Origin: CAYUVH01 sp964448135
GTDB taxonomy: Bacteria > Verrucomicrobiota > Verrucomicrobiia > Limisphaerales > UBA8199
DNA: 63,519 nucleotides
Assembly (NCBI GenBank): GCA_964448135.1
Contig: CAYUVH010000060.1
Coordinates: 1 to 63,519 of the forward strand
Direction: 5' to 3'
The translations under genes were made by a program, and so were the position numbers. Below are positions 51,250-60,100 of the stretch, in pieces. Below the pieces are notes generated by a model. The model did not search any database. It was not told the origin of the DNA and was given only the letters and a program-made list of their open reading frames with translations. Each line of letters opens with the position of its first letter. The stretch's first letter is position 1.

Positions 51250-52692
51250 CTAGAGATACGGCGAAAACAACCGCGCGGCGGCGTCCTTGAGTTTCCCGGA
51301 CAGGCACCGCGCGTCCACTTCGTCCAGCGTGACTTCGCGGGCGCCGGTCAGTTTGCTTGCGACCACGGGCATCATTCGGGCGGCAAATTCGCGGCCATAG
51401 CACTCCACGTTCATTTCGAAATTCAGCCGCAGGCTGCGCGCATCCCAATTCGCCGAACCCAGCAACACCCAATGATCGTCCACGATCATCAGCTTGGAGT
51501 GATCGAACGGCGGTTTGGTGAGATATATCCTGCAGCCGCGCTGAAGTACTTGCCACCACATCGCGCGGGAAGCCCAGTGCACGAACGGCAGGTTGTTTTT
51601 CGCGGGCAGCAGAATGTCCACCTTCACCCCGCGCAATGCCGCCAGATTCAGCGCGGACAGCACCGCTGTGTCCGGCAGAAAATAGGGCGTTATGATTTGC
51701 ACGGAAGACTGCGCGGCGGATAGCGCGGTCGCCAGGGTCAGGCGCAACGTTTCGAAATCGGCGTCCGGCCCGTCGGTGATGACCCGCGCGACCAGATCGC
51801 CGGCCGCAGCCTGGTCCTGGAACCACAATTCGCCGTCCAGCACCTCCTTCGCCGTGAAAGCCCAATCGCGGGCGAAGGCCTCTTGCAATTGCGTCACCAC
51901 CGGCCCCGCCACGCGGAAATGCAAATCCTGCACCGGACTGCGCGGAGATTCCTTCAGCAGGTTGCCCTGCCGGATGTTCATGCCGCCCGTGAAGGCGATT
52001 TTGCCATCCGTAATCAGGACCTTGCGATGGTTGCGCAGATTCATGAAAGCGGCGCGCCACGGCTGCAGCAGGGAAGATGGCAGAAACCGCGCGTGCGGGA
52101 TTTTTGTATGGCGGAGCAGGTGCGTAATCGGCGGAAACGAGTAGCGCGTACCCGCCGAATCCACCAGCACGCGCACGGCTACGCCGCGACCGACGGCGCG
52201 CGCGAGAGCGGCCACGAATTTTTTACCGGCGGGATCGTTGTCGAAGATGTAGCTGCACAGCGTGATCGAAGTCTGCGCTTTCTCGATCGCCTCCAGCATC
52301 GCAGGGAAGGCTTCTTCGCCGTTCACGAGGGGCTCGATGTGATTGCCGGCGGTGAGGCGTTGTGAGACCAGCCGGTTCACCGCGCGAGCAACAGCTTTCA
52401 GGTGTTCGACTTCGTGCGGCTGTGATTCGCCCAGGTCGCTGGGGACGGCTCCGGCGAGGGATTTGTGCACTCCCAATTCGACCGCGCGCCGGCGAATGCG
52501 ATTGATTCCAAGAACGATGTAGAGCAGGGGGCCGAACAGCGGCACGAGCCAGACAATGCCGATCCAGAGTGTCGCCGCGCGCGGGTCGCGCTTGTGAAGG
52601 AGCGCATGTCCCGAGGCCAACCCCGCGGCCAGCAGCGTGAACCCGGCCGCCAGGTGCGGCCAAAAGTCCGTGAGTGTATCCAGCCAATCCAT
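51250..52692 (-). CDS. cls: Cardiolipin synthase / phospholipase D family
   Basis: 480 residues from the ATG at 52692. Two N-terminal membrane helices precede two PLD domains with NHRKVLITDGKIAFTGGMN (first HKD, with Arg in the K-neighbour position) and DHSKLMIVDDHWVLLGSANW (second). This is the Cls plan: inner-membrane condensation of two phosphatidylglycerols, or of related lipids, to cardiolipin. Length is typical. Confidence 0.93.
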   Translation of the reverse strand: MDWLDTLTDFWPHLAAGFTLLAAGLASGHALLHKRDPRAATLWIGIVWLVPLFGPLLYIVLGINRIRRRAVELGVHKSLAGAVPSDLGESQPHEVEHLKAVARAVNRLVSQRLTAGNHIEPLVNGEEAFPAMLEAIEKAQTSITLCSYIFDNDPAGKKFVAALARAVGRGVAVRVLVDSAGTRYSFPPITHLLRHTKIPHARFLPSSLLQPWRAAFMNLRNHRKVLITDGKIAFTGGMNIRQGNLLKESPRSPVQDLHFRVAGPVVTQLQEAFARDWAFTAKEVLDGELWFQDQAAAGDLVARVITDGPDADFETLRLTLATALSAAQSSVQIITPYFLPDTAVLSALNLAALRGVKVDILLPAKNNLPFVHWASRAMWWQVLQRGCRIYLTKPPFDHSKLMIVDDHWVLLGSANWDARSLRLNFEMNVECYGREFAARMMPVVASKLTGAREVTLDEVDARCLSGKLKDAAARLFSPYL

Positions 52693-52813
52693 CGCGTGGC
52701 AGGGAGGATAATGCTTTGGCGTGCGCATGGCGAATGAGTAACGCGAACTCAAGAGCCGGATTTTCTCCTTTCAGCATCCAGCCTTTGGCATTTAGCCTTT
52801 CCCCTGCAAGCCC

Positions 52814-53338
52814 ATGACACTGGAAGAATGGTTCAACGAGCTGGATCAATATCGCGAGCGCATCCCACTGAATACGCTCACCGCCGGCCTCGCCCGCGTG
52901 CAGATGGACCTCGCCACGGTGCAGCCCTTCGTTCGCTTTTCACTGGAGCGGTATCGGCGCAATCTCATGCGCTCGGGTCCGGCCTTTCACGCGCTGGTGC
53001 TCTGCTGGCGGAATGGCCAGGGCAGTCCCATCCACGATCACCGCGGCTCGGCTTGCGCGGTGCGGGTCGTTTCGGGCGAAGTCACCGAGACGCGTTACGA
53101 AATGACCGATGATGGCCAGATGTTCGAGGGCCGCAAACGCTTGCTGACCGAAGGGGGCGTGTGCGCGACGCAGGACCGGGACATGCACACCCTGGCCAAT
53201 CACGAACCCAACGGCGCCGACTTGATCACGCTGCACATCTATTCTCCGCCGCTCGTCATCATGGGCCAATACTCACTGGACGACGCCTCCATGATCGAAT
53301 TTCACGACGAGGTCCATTCTGGGGGCGATGGAATTTAG
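52814..53338 (+). CDS. Cysteine dioxygenase type I
   Basis: 174 residues from the ATG at 52814. The iron ligands are His74 and His76 (SPIHDHRGSACAVRVVSGEV) and a third His near 125 (MHTLAN). HIYSPPLVIMGQY is a conserved end strand. It oxidises cysteine to cysteine sulfinate in the cytoplasm. The 3' end overlaps the convergent neighbour by 4 bp. Confidence 0.9.
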   Translation: MTLEEWFNELDQYRERIPLNTLTAGLARVQMDLATVQPFVRFSLERYRRNLMRSGPAFHALVLCWRNGQGSPIHDHRGSACAVRVVSGEVTETRYEMTDDGQMFEGRKRLLTEGGVCATQDRDMHTLANHEPNGADLITLHIYSPPLVIMGQYSLDDASMIEFHDEVHSGGDGI

Positions 53339-55779
53339 CCGGCCGGCAGTTGCTTCCATCTCGCCCCCAACTCGACCAGTAACTCGAGGGATTGGGTCAA
53401 GCCCTCGGACGGACGGATGACTTCTGTCACATGCAGCAGATACCCCAATAGCAGCGGCCGCTCGCTCCCGGTAATTCCTGTCTTTGCCGCGTAGTTCCTG
53501 AACGCCACTGAACGCAGCAAACCTTCCATCCGTTCCGCCAATTCCTTAACCGAAATTCTTTCCACCAGAATCGCCGGTTGAATCACGTAATGAAACCAGT
53601 CCCATCCCGGAATGCCCGTGAGGTCGCCGCGCTCCCAGTCCAGCACGTTCCATTTGCCGGCGGGGGCGATGCGGATATTCCACGGCGCGAGGTCGCCGTG
53701 TGAAATGACCGGATGAAAGGAGCAATCGGCCAGGCTCGGGGCGAACGCAACAAATCCGGGATGCGCGCCGCTGACCTCTTTCAACTTCTGCCAGTTGGAA
53801 GTTGAATCCAAATTCACCCTACGTTTTTCATCCACCCATGAGTTCAGCACGGCCGGCAGGGTGCCGGAGCTTTCAATCGTCGGCGATTCACCGGCGAAAT
53901 AGTCGAGCGCCAGGGCGCGTACGCGGGGTGAATCAAAGTTCGAGCGCAGCGTCGGGATACCCATCAAGCCCGTGGGCACCGATGCGAGAAACGCGGCTTC
54001 CTGCGCGATCAGTTCGCGCGCCAGCGGACTCACGCCGGCCTTCACCACCGCGACCGGTTCGCTCTTCGCGTTGAAAACCAAAATGACAAATCGCTGCTGC
54101 CCACCGCCAGGATTGCCCGCGAGAAATCCAAGCGTTGGCAGGGCGGTTCCCGCCACCCCGCCGGTCGAACGCAGATAACCGGCGAAGTCGTCGTTCGCTG
54201 AGATCGGCACGACAATTTTGTATCCCGAAAAAAGCAGTCCGGCCGACGCCAGCCTCCGCAGCAGATTCAAGGCGGTACGGGCTCGGGGAGTTTGCGCGGG
54301 GTACAGCCCGAGGGTGATTTCCCGAGCCCTGCGGTCCGGCGGAAGCAGGAGCAGCGGCCGGCCTTGTTTGCAAAGGACACGAAAATCCAGGCGCGAGCCC
54401 GCTCCGGAATCAGAAGGCGCGAACAACGTATTCCAAAATCCCGGCAGCACGTTTCTCCAGCGCCGTTGGGTGCGGGCGGCCAGGTAGTCGAGGATGGCGC
54501 GCACCATTTCGTCCGCCACTGCGACCGGCTTCTGATCCGCGTTGATGATGCGGCCTTCGCGAAGCAGTTCGAAGAGTCCGCGGAACGCGTCGCGCTGGCG
54601 TCGCGTTTCCTCGAGCGAAACCTCTTGCTTGCGGGATTGCAGCACTTCCGCCGGCGCATCAAGGAGCAGGGCGAGGTCGGGGCGTTTGATGAACTTGTAG
54701 CCGAGGCGAACGATGGCTTGCGGCACCTGCAATCGGTAACGGCGCTGGTCCACGAAGAAATCGTAGTAATAGCGGTCGATCAGAATCAGCCCGCCGCGAA
54801 AGGTGACGCGGCGCAGGCTCAGCCAGCCACCGAGGAAGAATTCCAGCCAGTGGAAGCCGAAATACAACAGAGACAAGAAAACATTTCGCGGTGATTGCTT
54901 GTGCGGATCACTCACCGGCGCGCGGGCAGCGCGGCGGCCTTCGGAGAACATCGGCGGTTTCCAGTGGTAATGCCGGCTCTTCACCGGGCTGAACGTGCCG
55001 GTCAGGCTCCCGGTCATGTTGCGCGCCGCGGTGGATTTGCCGCTGCCATCCGCGCCGCACAAGGCGACGATCATCCCCGGCGGATGCAGTAGACGCCGGG
55101 TGAGGCGGACGGCGTCGGAGAACAGGGACCGGGCGGTTTGAAAAGGACTTCCGGCGAGCTGCCGCAGGACCAGCGTGCGCCGCAACTGCCCGACGCGTGC
55201 TTCGATTTGCGGCCAGTTGCCTTCGGAGCCAGTCTTCACGAGAAACTCCGCGAGTTCGCTGCCGTAGCTCGCGGCCAATACTTCGGTGGCCGCGGTGCGT
55301 TCGCGACGGAAGCCGGTGGTCACGGGTTGCTGATACTTCTCCTTCACCTTGCCCGAGAAAATCAGGCTGGCCAGCTGGTTGGTCGCGGCTTCGTCGGCTG
55401 GATGCGGCACCGCGAAATGTTCACGCTCCACTTTGCGCGCCAGGAAACCATCGCAGCGCAGGAAATCAAATCCGCGCCACTTCAGCGCGGTGAACAAATC
55501 GAAATGCACCTGCGCATTCGTCTGCGGGTGCGAAAGGTAGAGTGCCAGCGTGGCAAATTCGGCGCGGTTGTGCAGACGGAAGCCAGTCCTTGCCGCGGCG
55601 TCGAGCAGCACGGCTTCTGCCTTGCGCAATTGGGCGGGGGCGACGAGGACGTCGATATCGTTCGTGGTAAAATCCGGCAGGCCTTCGTAGTTGCGGAGCA
55701 CCAGGCAATCCACTCCCGCGTCGCGCCAGGCTTTAAAAGCTGCTGTGACGAGATGTCGAATCTCTGGTTGGCCGGACAT
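53335..55779 (-). CDS. Nucleotidyltransferase-kinase-APH three-domain protein
   Basis: 814 residues from the ATG at 55779. Residues 1-150 look like a nucleotidyltransferase fold with NDIDVLVAP (D41/D43). Residues 235-440 are a thymidylate-kinase-like P-loop domain: GADGSGKST (242-250) and IDRYYYD (DR at 335-336). The C-terminal 250 residues are an aminoglycoside-phosphotransferase-like kinase with SHGDLAPWN (693-701) and DWE (714-716). Such fusions may phosphorylate small metabolites or lipid carriers. It is 12 bp downstream of the SET-domain gene. Confidence 0.85.
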   Translation of the reverse strand: MSGQPEIRHLVTAAFKAWRDAGVDCLVLRNYEGLPDFTTNDIDVLVAPAQLRKAEAVLLDAAARTGFRLHNRAEFATLALYLSHPQTNAQVHFDLFTALKWRGFDFLRCDGFLARKVEREHFAVPHPADEAATNQLASLIFSGKVKEKYQQPVTTGFRRERTAATEVLAASYGSELAEFLVKTGSEGNWPQIEARVGQLRRTLVLRQLAGSPFQTARSLFSDAVRLTRRLLHPPGMIVALCGADGSGKSTAARNMTGSLTGTFSPVKSRHYHWKPPMFSEGRRAARAPVSDPHKQSPRNVFLSLLYFGFHWLEFFLGGWLSLRRVTFRGGLILIDRYYYDFFVDQRRYRLQVPQAIVRLGYKFIKRPDLALLLDAPAEVLQSRKQEVSLEETRRQRDAFRGLFELLREGRIINADQKPVAVADEMVRAILDYLAARTQRRWRNVLPGFWNTLFAPSDSGAGSRLDFRVLCKQGRPLLLLPPDRRAREITLGLYPAQTPRARTALNLLRRLASAGLLFSGYKIVVPISANDDFAGYLRSTGGVAGTALPTLGFLAGNPGGGQQRFVILVFNAKSEPVAVVKAGVSPLARELIAQEAAFLASVPTGLMGIPTLRSNFDSPRVRALALDYFAGESPTIESSGTLPAVLNSWVDEKRRVNLDSTSNWQKLKEVSGAHPGFVAFAPSLADCSFHPVISHGDLAPWNIRIAPAGKWNVLDWERGDLTGIPGWDWFHYVIQPAILVERISVKELAERMEGLLRSVAFRNYAAKTGITGSERPLLLGYLLHVTEVIRPSEGLTQSLELLVELGARWKQLPAG

Positions 55780-55791
55780 TGTGTCCTCGAC

Positions 55792-56388
55792 TCAACTCCG
55801 CACCAGCGGAACGGCGGGCGGACGGTAATGGTGGCGGATCGAGCGAAAGGGAAACGAATTCACTCCTTGCACGCCTTCGCGCTCACTTAGCAGATGCTCG
55901 AGCGGTTGGGGCACTTCGCGCATTCGGGGGAAGAGCGGCTTCACCAGCGTGTCCCACTCGTCAGCATAGCGCTCCATGTCGTCGGGCCGGATGATTTGCC
56001 GGCAGCCCGGTGCGGCGCAGGCGCAGGCAAAATCCTCGTCCAGATTCAGGCTCCCGTAGTCGTCGGTCAATTCTTCGCCCGGCTGAATGTCGCGGACGGC
56101 GATTTCGAAGTCGTAGCCCGCGCTCAGGCAGGTGGGATTGCAGGAGTGGTTGATGAATCGGGCGAGGTCCCAGCAGAGCACCAGCCGGCCGGTGACGTCG
56201 GCGAAGGAGTACTTGTCGAGGATGTCGCGATAGTGCGGCGCGAACTTCCGGAACTCATCCATGGTGAAGGTGCGATCGAGTTCATCCTTCGCCCAGGTGA
56301 TGGTGCCCGCCGGAATGAAGGCGGTGGCGAATACGCCGTATCCCATCTCGTCATTGATGTGCCGCAATTCAGTCGCAGGGTGGATCAT
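55792..56388 (-). CDS. SET-domain protein with post-SET cysteines
   Basis: 198 residues from the ATG at 56388. RFINHSCNPTC (80-86) and IQPGEELTDDYG (101-112) are the two core SET motifs that bind S-adenosylmethionine and the target lysine. Cys122, Cys124 and Cys129 (CACAAPGC), with Cys83, reproduce the zinc-binding post-SET arrangement of eukaryotic histone methyltransferases. It is likely a lysine methyltransferase; the target is unknown. It lies in the comM-to-kinase gene run. Confidence 0.87.
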   Translation of the reverse strand: MIHPATELRHINDEMGYGVFATAFIPAGTITWAKDELDRTFTMDEFRKFAPHYRDILDKYSFADVTGRLVLCWDLARFINHSCNPTCLSAGYDFEIAVRDIQPGEELTDDYGSLNLDEDFACACAAPGCRQIIRPDDMERYADEWDTLVKPLFPRMREVPQPLEHLLSEREGVQGVNSFPFRSIRHHYRPPAVPLVRS

Positions 56389-56406
56389 TTTAGAAAGGGA
56401 TTCATA

Positions 56407-56814
56407 TCATCGCCCGGGCGTGCTGGCAAAAGGAACCCGCGGGAAATCAAGCCGCCGCGCAGGCACACTTTTCCTCTTGAGGAGTTCCATCACGATGAGC
56501 GCAGCACAAACTGAAGTAAACACATACCAGAAGCGTTCGTTGAACATCCAGTAGTACGCTGCTTCGCTGAGGGTCTCCGCGCCATTTCCATCATTGAGCG
56601 TTATCAAGTGAACTGCGTTGGGCGGCAAATTGTTTCGCTCGATCACGAGTTCGGGGCTGGCTGGGTGGGGGACCAGGGCCACGGTGGCATATTCGCAAGC
56701 GGTCTTATCAACGACCATCCGGGTGAAGTATTTGGTGAACAGGAGACCGGCCAGGACCAGGAGTATGACCGCTTGAAGGCAATTCGTGAAGGTGATGGCA
56801 GGCAAGAGTTTCAC
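56407..56814 (-). CDS. Bitopic membrane protein, unknown
   Basis: 135 residues from a GTG. Hydrophobic helices near 10-29 and 94-112 bracket a short extracytoplasmic segment. No family recognised. It starts 3 bp after comM ends and is 18 bp upstream of the SET gene. Confidence 0.68.
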   Translation of the reverse strand: MKLLPAITFTNCLQAVILLVLAGLLFTKYFTRMVVDKTACEYATVALVPHPASPELVIERNNLPPNAVHLITLNDGNGAETLSEAAYYWMFNERFWYVFTSVCAALIVMELLKRKSVPARRLDFPRVPFASTPGR

Positions 56815-56817
56815 GAT

Positions 56818-58344
56818 TTACGTCCACAGTTGGCGGTCGAGGGAGCGGAACTGGATGGCTTCGGAGACGTGGTCGCTTTTTACGTCGTCGGAGCCGGCGA
56901 GGTCGGCGATGGTGCGGGAGACTTTGAGGATGCGGTCGTAGGCACGGGCGCTTAGGTTCATGTCGCTCATGGCGAACTTGAGCAAATCCTGGGAGGCCTC
57001 ATCGAGCGCGCAGTGCTGCTTGAGTTCGCGCGTGCCCATGCGGGCGTTGCAGGTGATTTTGGGGCGGGACTTGAAGCGGGCGGTCTGGCGCTGGCGCGCG
57101 GCGATGACGCGGTCGCGGATTACGGAGGAACGCTCGCCGTTGGCTTCGCCGGCGAATTCCCGGAACTTCACCTGCGGGACTTCTATGTGCAGATCGATGC
57201 GGTCGAGCAACGGGCCCGAAATGCGGCCGAGATAGTTTTGGATTTCGCGGGGGCTGCTGCGGGATTCGCCAGGCATTTTGCCGTCGGGCGTCGGATTCAT
57301 GGCGGCGATCAGCATGAATTGCGACGGAAAGGTGACGGTGCCGGCGGCGCGGGAGATGGTGACGTAGCCTTCTTCGAGGGGCTGGCGCATGGTTTCGAGG
57401 ACGCTGCGCTTGAACTCGGGGAGTTCGTCGAGGAAGAGCACGCCGTGATGGGCGAGGGAGATTTCGCCGGGGGTGGGATTGATGTTGCCGCCGAGCAGGC
57501 CGGCGTCGCTGGCGGTGTGATGCGGGGCGCGGAAGGGGCGGCGGGTGATGAGCGCCTGGCCGGCTTGCAGGAGTCCGACGATGCTGTGGATCTTGGTGGT
57601 CTCGAGGGCTTCGTCGAGCGTGAGCGGCGGCAGGATGGTGGGCAGTCGCTTGGCGAGCATGGATTTGCCGGTGCCCGGCGGGCCGATGAGCAGCGCGTTA
57701 TGGCCGCCGGCGGCTGCGACTTCCAGCGCGCGCTTCACGCTTTCCTGGCCTTTGACGTCCGCGAAATCAAGTTCGTCGTCGGAGACGTGATTGAATAGGG
57801 CCGCGATGTCCACTTTGCGCGGGGAGAGCTTGGTTTCGCCTTCGAGGAAGGAGACGGCCTCGCGCAGGTTTTTCACGGGGAACACCTGGAGTCCCTCGAC
57901 GACGGCGGCTTCGGCGGCGTTTTCGACGGGGACGAGCAGGCCGAGCTTGCCTTCGGCTTTGGCGCGCAGGGCGATGGGCAGGACGCCTTTCACGGGACGG
58001 ACGGCGCCGTTGAGGGCGAGTTCGCCGATCATGGTGAAGTTGTCGAGTTGGTCGCTCTCCATTTGCTCGCTCGCGGCGGCCATGCCGATGGCGATGGGGA
58101 GATCGAAGCTGGGGCCTTCCTTCTTTACGTCGGCGGGGGCGAGATTGATGGTGGTGCGGCCGAAGGTGAAGTTGAAGCCGGAGTTGATCAGCGCGGTGGT
58201 GACGCGGTCGCGGGATTCCTTCACCGCAGTATCGGGTAGACCTACTATGACGAGGAGGGTATCACCATGCCCGGCATTGACTTCGACCTCGACGGGGTAC
58301 GCCTCAATGCCATTCACAGCCGCTGAACAGACCTTGGACAACAT
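56818..58344 (-). CDS. comM: ComM/YifB Mg-chelatase-like AAA+ ATPase
   Basis: 508 residues from the ATG at 58344 (MLSKVCSAAVNGIEAYPVEV). The frame is open to 59085 but there translates intergenic arrays. An N-terminal Lon-protease-like domain is followed by Walker A GPPGTGKS, Walker B VLFLDELPEF, and a C-terminal Mg-chelatase domain (SARAYDRILKVSRTIADLAG). ComM promotes branch migration during natural transformation. It heads a run of four genes ending with the three-domain kinase. Confidence 0.95.
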   Translation of the reverse strand: MLSKVCSAAVNGIEAYPVEVEVNAGHGDTLLVIVGLPDTAVKESRDRVTTALINSGFNFTFGRTTINLAPADVKKEGPSFDLPIAIGMAAASEQMESDQLDNFTMIGELALNGAVRPVKGVLPIALRAKAEGKLGLLVPVENAAEAAVVEGLQVFPVKNLREAVSFLEGETKLSPRKVDIAALFNHVSDDELDFADVKGQESVKRALEVAAAGGHNALLIGPPGTGKSMLAKRLPTILPPLTLDEALETTKIHSIVGLLQAGQALITRRPFRAPHHTASDAGLLGGNINPTPGEISLAHHGVLFLDELPEFKRSVLETMRQPLEEGYVTISRAAGTVTFPSQFMLIAAMNPTPDGKMPGESRSSPREIQNYLGRISGPLLDRIDLHIEVPQVKFREFAGEANGERSSVIRDRVIAARQRQTARFKSRPKITCNARMGTRELKQHCALDEASQDLLKFAMSDMNLSARAYDRILKVSRTIADLAGSDDVKSDHVSEAIQFRSLDRQLWT

Positions 58345-58351
58345 TTTGGGA

Positions 58352-58380
58352 GTTATGGCGGAAGCGGGCGGGAATTTCAA
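58352..58380 (-). promoter_or_regulatory. Possible comM promoter, short leader
   Basis: In gene sense TTGAAA (58375-58380) and CATAAC (58352-58357) are 17 bp apart, with the ATG 7 nt after the -10 box. The array element lies immediately upstream. Confidence 0.45.
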
Positions 58381-58391
58381 TGCGGGGTTTT

Positions 58392-58537
58392 GGGGCCCCC
58401 CGATTTTTGGCCGAATCAGGTTTGACGAGGTTTGACAACAGGGGTTTTTGGTATGACGGGGGCTCGGACGAGCGTTTGACCGTGGGCTGACTCTGGCCGG
58501 ACGAAGGTCGGACGGTCGTTTTACGGAGGTTGGACCC
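58392..58537 (-). promoter_or_regulatory. Composite phased-array element I
   Basis: GGGGCCCCCC (58392-58401), a T5 tract, then TTGAC-type words whose GAC begins at 58424, 58434, 58455, 58467, 58478, 58489, 58500, 58511, 58522 (decayed) and 58533. Seven successive steps are 11-12 bp. GGGGTTTTT lies at 58441-58449. Spacing between landmarks matches element E at 20760-20890. In comM sense the word is GTCAAACC. It lies about 50-190 bp upstream of comM. Confidence 0.72.
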
Positions 58538-58637
58538 GGCTTCAGGCGCGTAACGGCATACGACACGACAAGGCAGGGTGTCTTTGCGCAAATAGCTTCC
58601 GAATTGGAACCCGGATGGTCCCGATAACAGTTTGTCT

Positions 58638-58682
58638 CAAGCATTTCGGGCGCGCTGCGGCTGAGGATAGCCGTGCTCCGGA
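58638..58682. repeat. REP-like palindrome, third locus
   Basis: GCATTTCGGGCGCGCTGCGG followed by CTGAGGATAGCCGTGCTCCG matches 341-384 closely. Confidence 0.65.
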
Positions 58683-58744
58683 ACTTTCTGTGCAAAGCCA
58701 GCCGGGGGTTTGAGGGCCGGTCTGAAAAAATATTTAAAGAGGTT

Positions 58745-58866
58745 GTACCTTTCGCGTAATTAGGCGTCTTTAGGCGACTTTGGGCGCATTTTGAGTGTAC
58801 TTTGACTGTACCTTTGGCGTCTTTTGAGTGCTTTAAGTGTACTTTAGCGTCCTTTAGCTGGTTTTT
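58745..58866 (-). repeat. Array J (CTTTAGGCG, about 10.3 bp)
   Basis: TTT tracts begin at 58750, 58769, 58779, 58790, 58801, 58813, 58823, 58832, 58843, 58853 and about 58863, with a TTA at 58760. Mean spacing is about 10.3 bp, so the tracts recur on one face of the helix. In minus-strand sense the word is ACGCCAAAGT. An AAATATTT stretch follows at 58729-58736. It is about 400-520 bp upstream of comM. Confidence 0.7.
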
Positions 58867-59101
58867 GGAGTTCCCGGGCGAGGGAGGCCTCCGATCGGGA
58901 GCGGTTTGAGGTTGAAGATTGCCGGTCCTGCTCAACGCGGGACGCGGCAGGCATGTTTGCCCGAGCAAGCGCCCCTGCGACTGGCAAGGTCGCAAGATCA
59001 CGGTCGACGAGGTTCGGACAGGATGCCCGCAGCCAGCCAGCCGGATGATCCCGCCGGTATACAGATTGAGATTATGTGCGTCCAATTGCTCCCCTCCTTC
59101 G

Positions 59102-59123
59102 GTGAATGAGGCTGCTCATTCAC
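59102..59123. promoter_or_regulatory. GTGAATGAG...CTCATTCAC palindrome
   Basis: Perfect 9-bp arms around GCTG. The half-site TGAATGA resembles TetR/FadR-type operators, but no adjacent gene supports that reading. It could also be an RNA hairpin. Confidence 0.35.
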
Positions 59124-59288
59124 GCGGGCAAAATATAGCACGAAGCGGGGGCGCTGAAAAATAAATTCGGAGGTAACGCAAGGGGCATAAGGCGCGGGGA
59201 CGCAAAGAGGCGGAAGAGAGTGCCGAGAGATGTGGTGGGGCGGCTATTGTTGGGGCGCTAATATGACAATATCATCAACCCTTTTTGA

Positions 59289-59369
59289 CGGCGGAACAGA
59301 TGGAAGAATTGGCCACAAGAAGGCACAAAAAGTCACGAAAAGGAGAAGGGTGGAATGAATTCGAAATTC
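59289..59369. repeat. 81-bp direct repeat, copy 1
   Basis: Differs from 63439-63519 at 3 of 81 positions. The central phrase is GAAGGCACAAAAAGTCACGA. The copies are 4150 bp apart in the same orientation. Confidence 0.9.
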
Positions 59370-59494
59370 GAAGACGCGGCGGCATCGAAAACGCGGAAAG
59401 AGAAGAATTAGCCGCGAAAAGGCAAAAGGGGCAAACTCTGAAAGTATTCGCGAACGGAGGGTCACGCAAAGGAGGGCGGCGGAATTTTGACCAT

Positions 59495-59560
59495 GGAGGC
59501 ACCGAGACACGGAGAAAACCAAAAAAGCCAACCGCGAATGAACGCGAAGGACGCGAATGT
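59495..59560. repeat. Environmental repeat words
   Basis: GGAGGCACCGAGACACGGAG, then AACCGCGAATGAACGCGAAG, are members of the word family also seen at 35625, 36487 and 62995. Confidence 0.5.
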
Positions 59561-59872
59561 TTTGGAAGGCATCCGGCCACAATGAGGCACAATAATTCGT
59601 GCTTATGCGGTTGGGCAGACAAGACCCCAAGGCAAAAGGATTTGGCAAAAAGATGCGCGCAAAAATCACCGAAAAAGCCAGAATAATGACAGAAAAATTT
59701 GGTGACAGAAAAATATTCATGACCGGGAGTCTCCGGTGATCCTGCCTTTGTCAACCAACCGGATACGTAAGCAATAATTCACAAAGATTGAAAAGAATTG
59801 AGGCGGGGCGCCATTCAGGGCTGACGCTTTTGTGCAGGCACGGGCGGATAGAAAGAAGAATAGGTGCGACGA

Positions 59873-59896
59873 TTGAAACTGTTGAAACAGTTTCAA
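59873..59896. promoter_or_regulatory. TTGAAACTGTT inverted repeat
   Basis: Perfect 11-bp arms (59873-59883 and 59886-59896) with a 2-bp centre. Operator-like spacing; no adjacent gene. Confidence 0.35.
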
Positions 59897-60100
59897 GGGG
59901 ATCTGCGGTTGGCAGTCACCGCACTGAAGTTCGGTGTTAATGAGAAAGGGACCTCATTCGGTGCTGCGGTATTGCGAAGTTCATACTGTAGTGAATGCCA
60001 GACCAGAGAGTGCTTCGGAAATGGCTCGCGAGTACGCTCGCCCCACCCGGCTGACCGGAAATGAGTTTTGGCAATTGGTCTGGTCCCACGCTTGCGGGCC

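Larger units (their letters stand above)
58867..60100. other. Long gene-free stretch
   Basis: No gene with family resemblance or credible start was found. Frames such as 59285-59686 are translations of dispersed repeats. The stretch contains a 9-bp-arm palindrome at 59102-59123, an 81-bp repeat at 59289, environmental repeat words at 59495-59560 and an 11-bp-arm inverted repeat at 59873-59896. Confidence 0.6.

Noticed and set aside
58419..58866. CRISPR array
   Set aside because: Arrays I and J have 10-11-bp degenerate units without spacers of constant length, and no cas genes are present.
59285..59686. 133-residue plus-strand open frame
   Set aside because: It is made of dispersed repeat words (HGGTETRRK type) and includes the 81-bp repeat.
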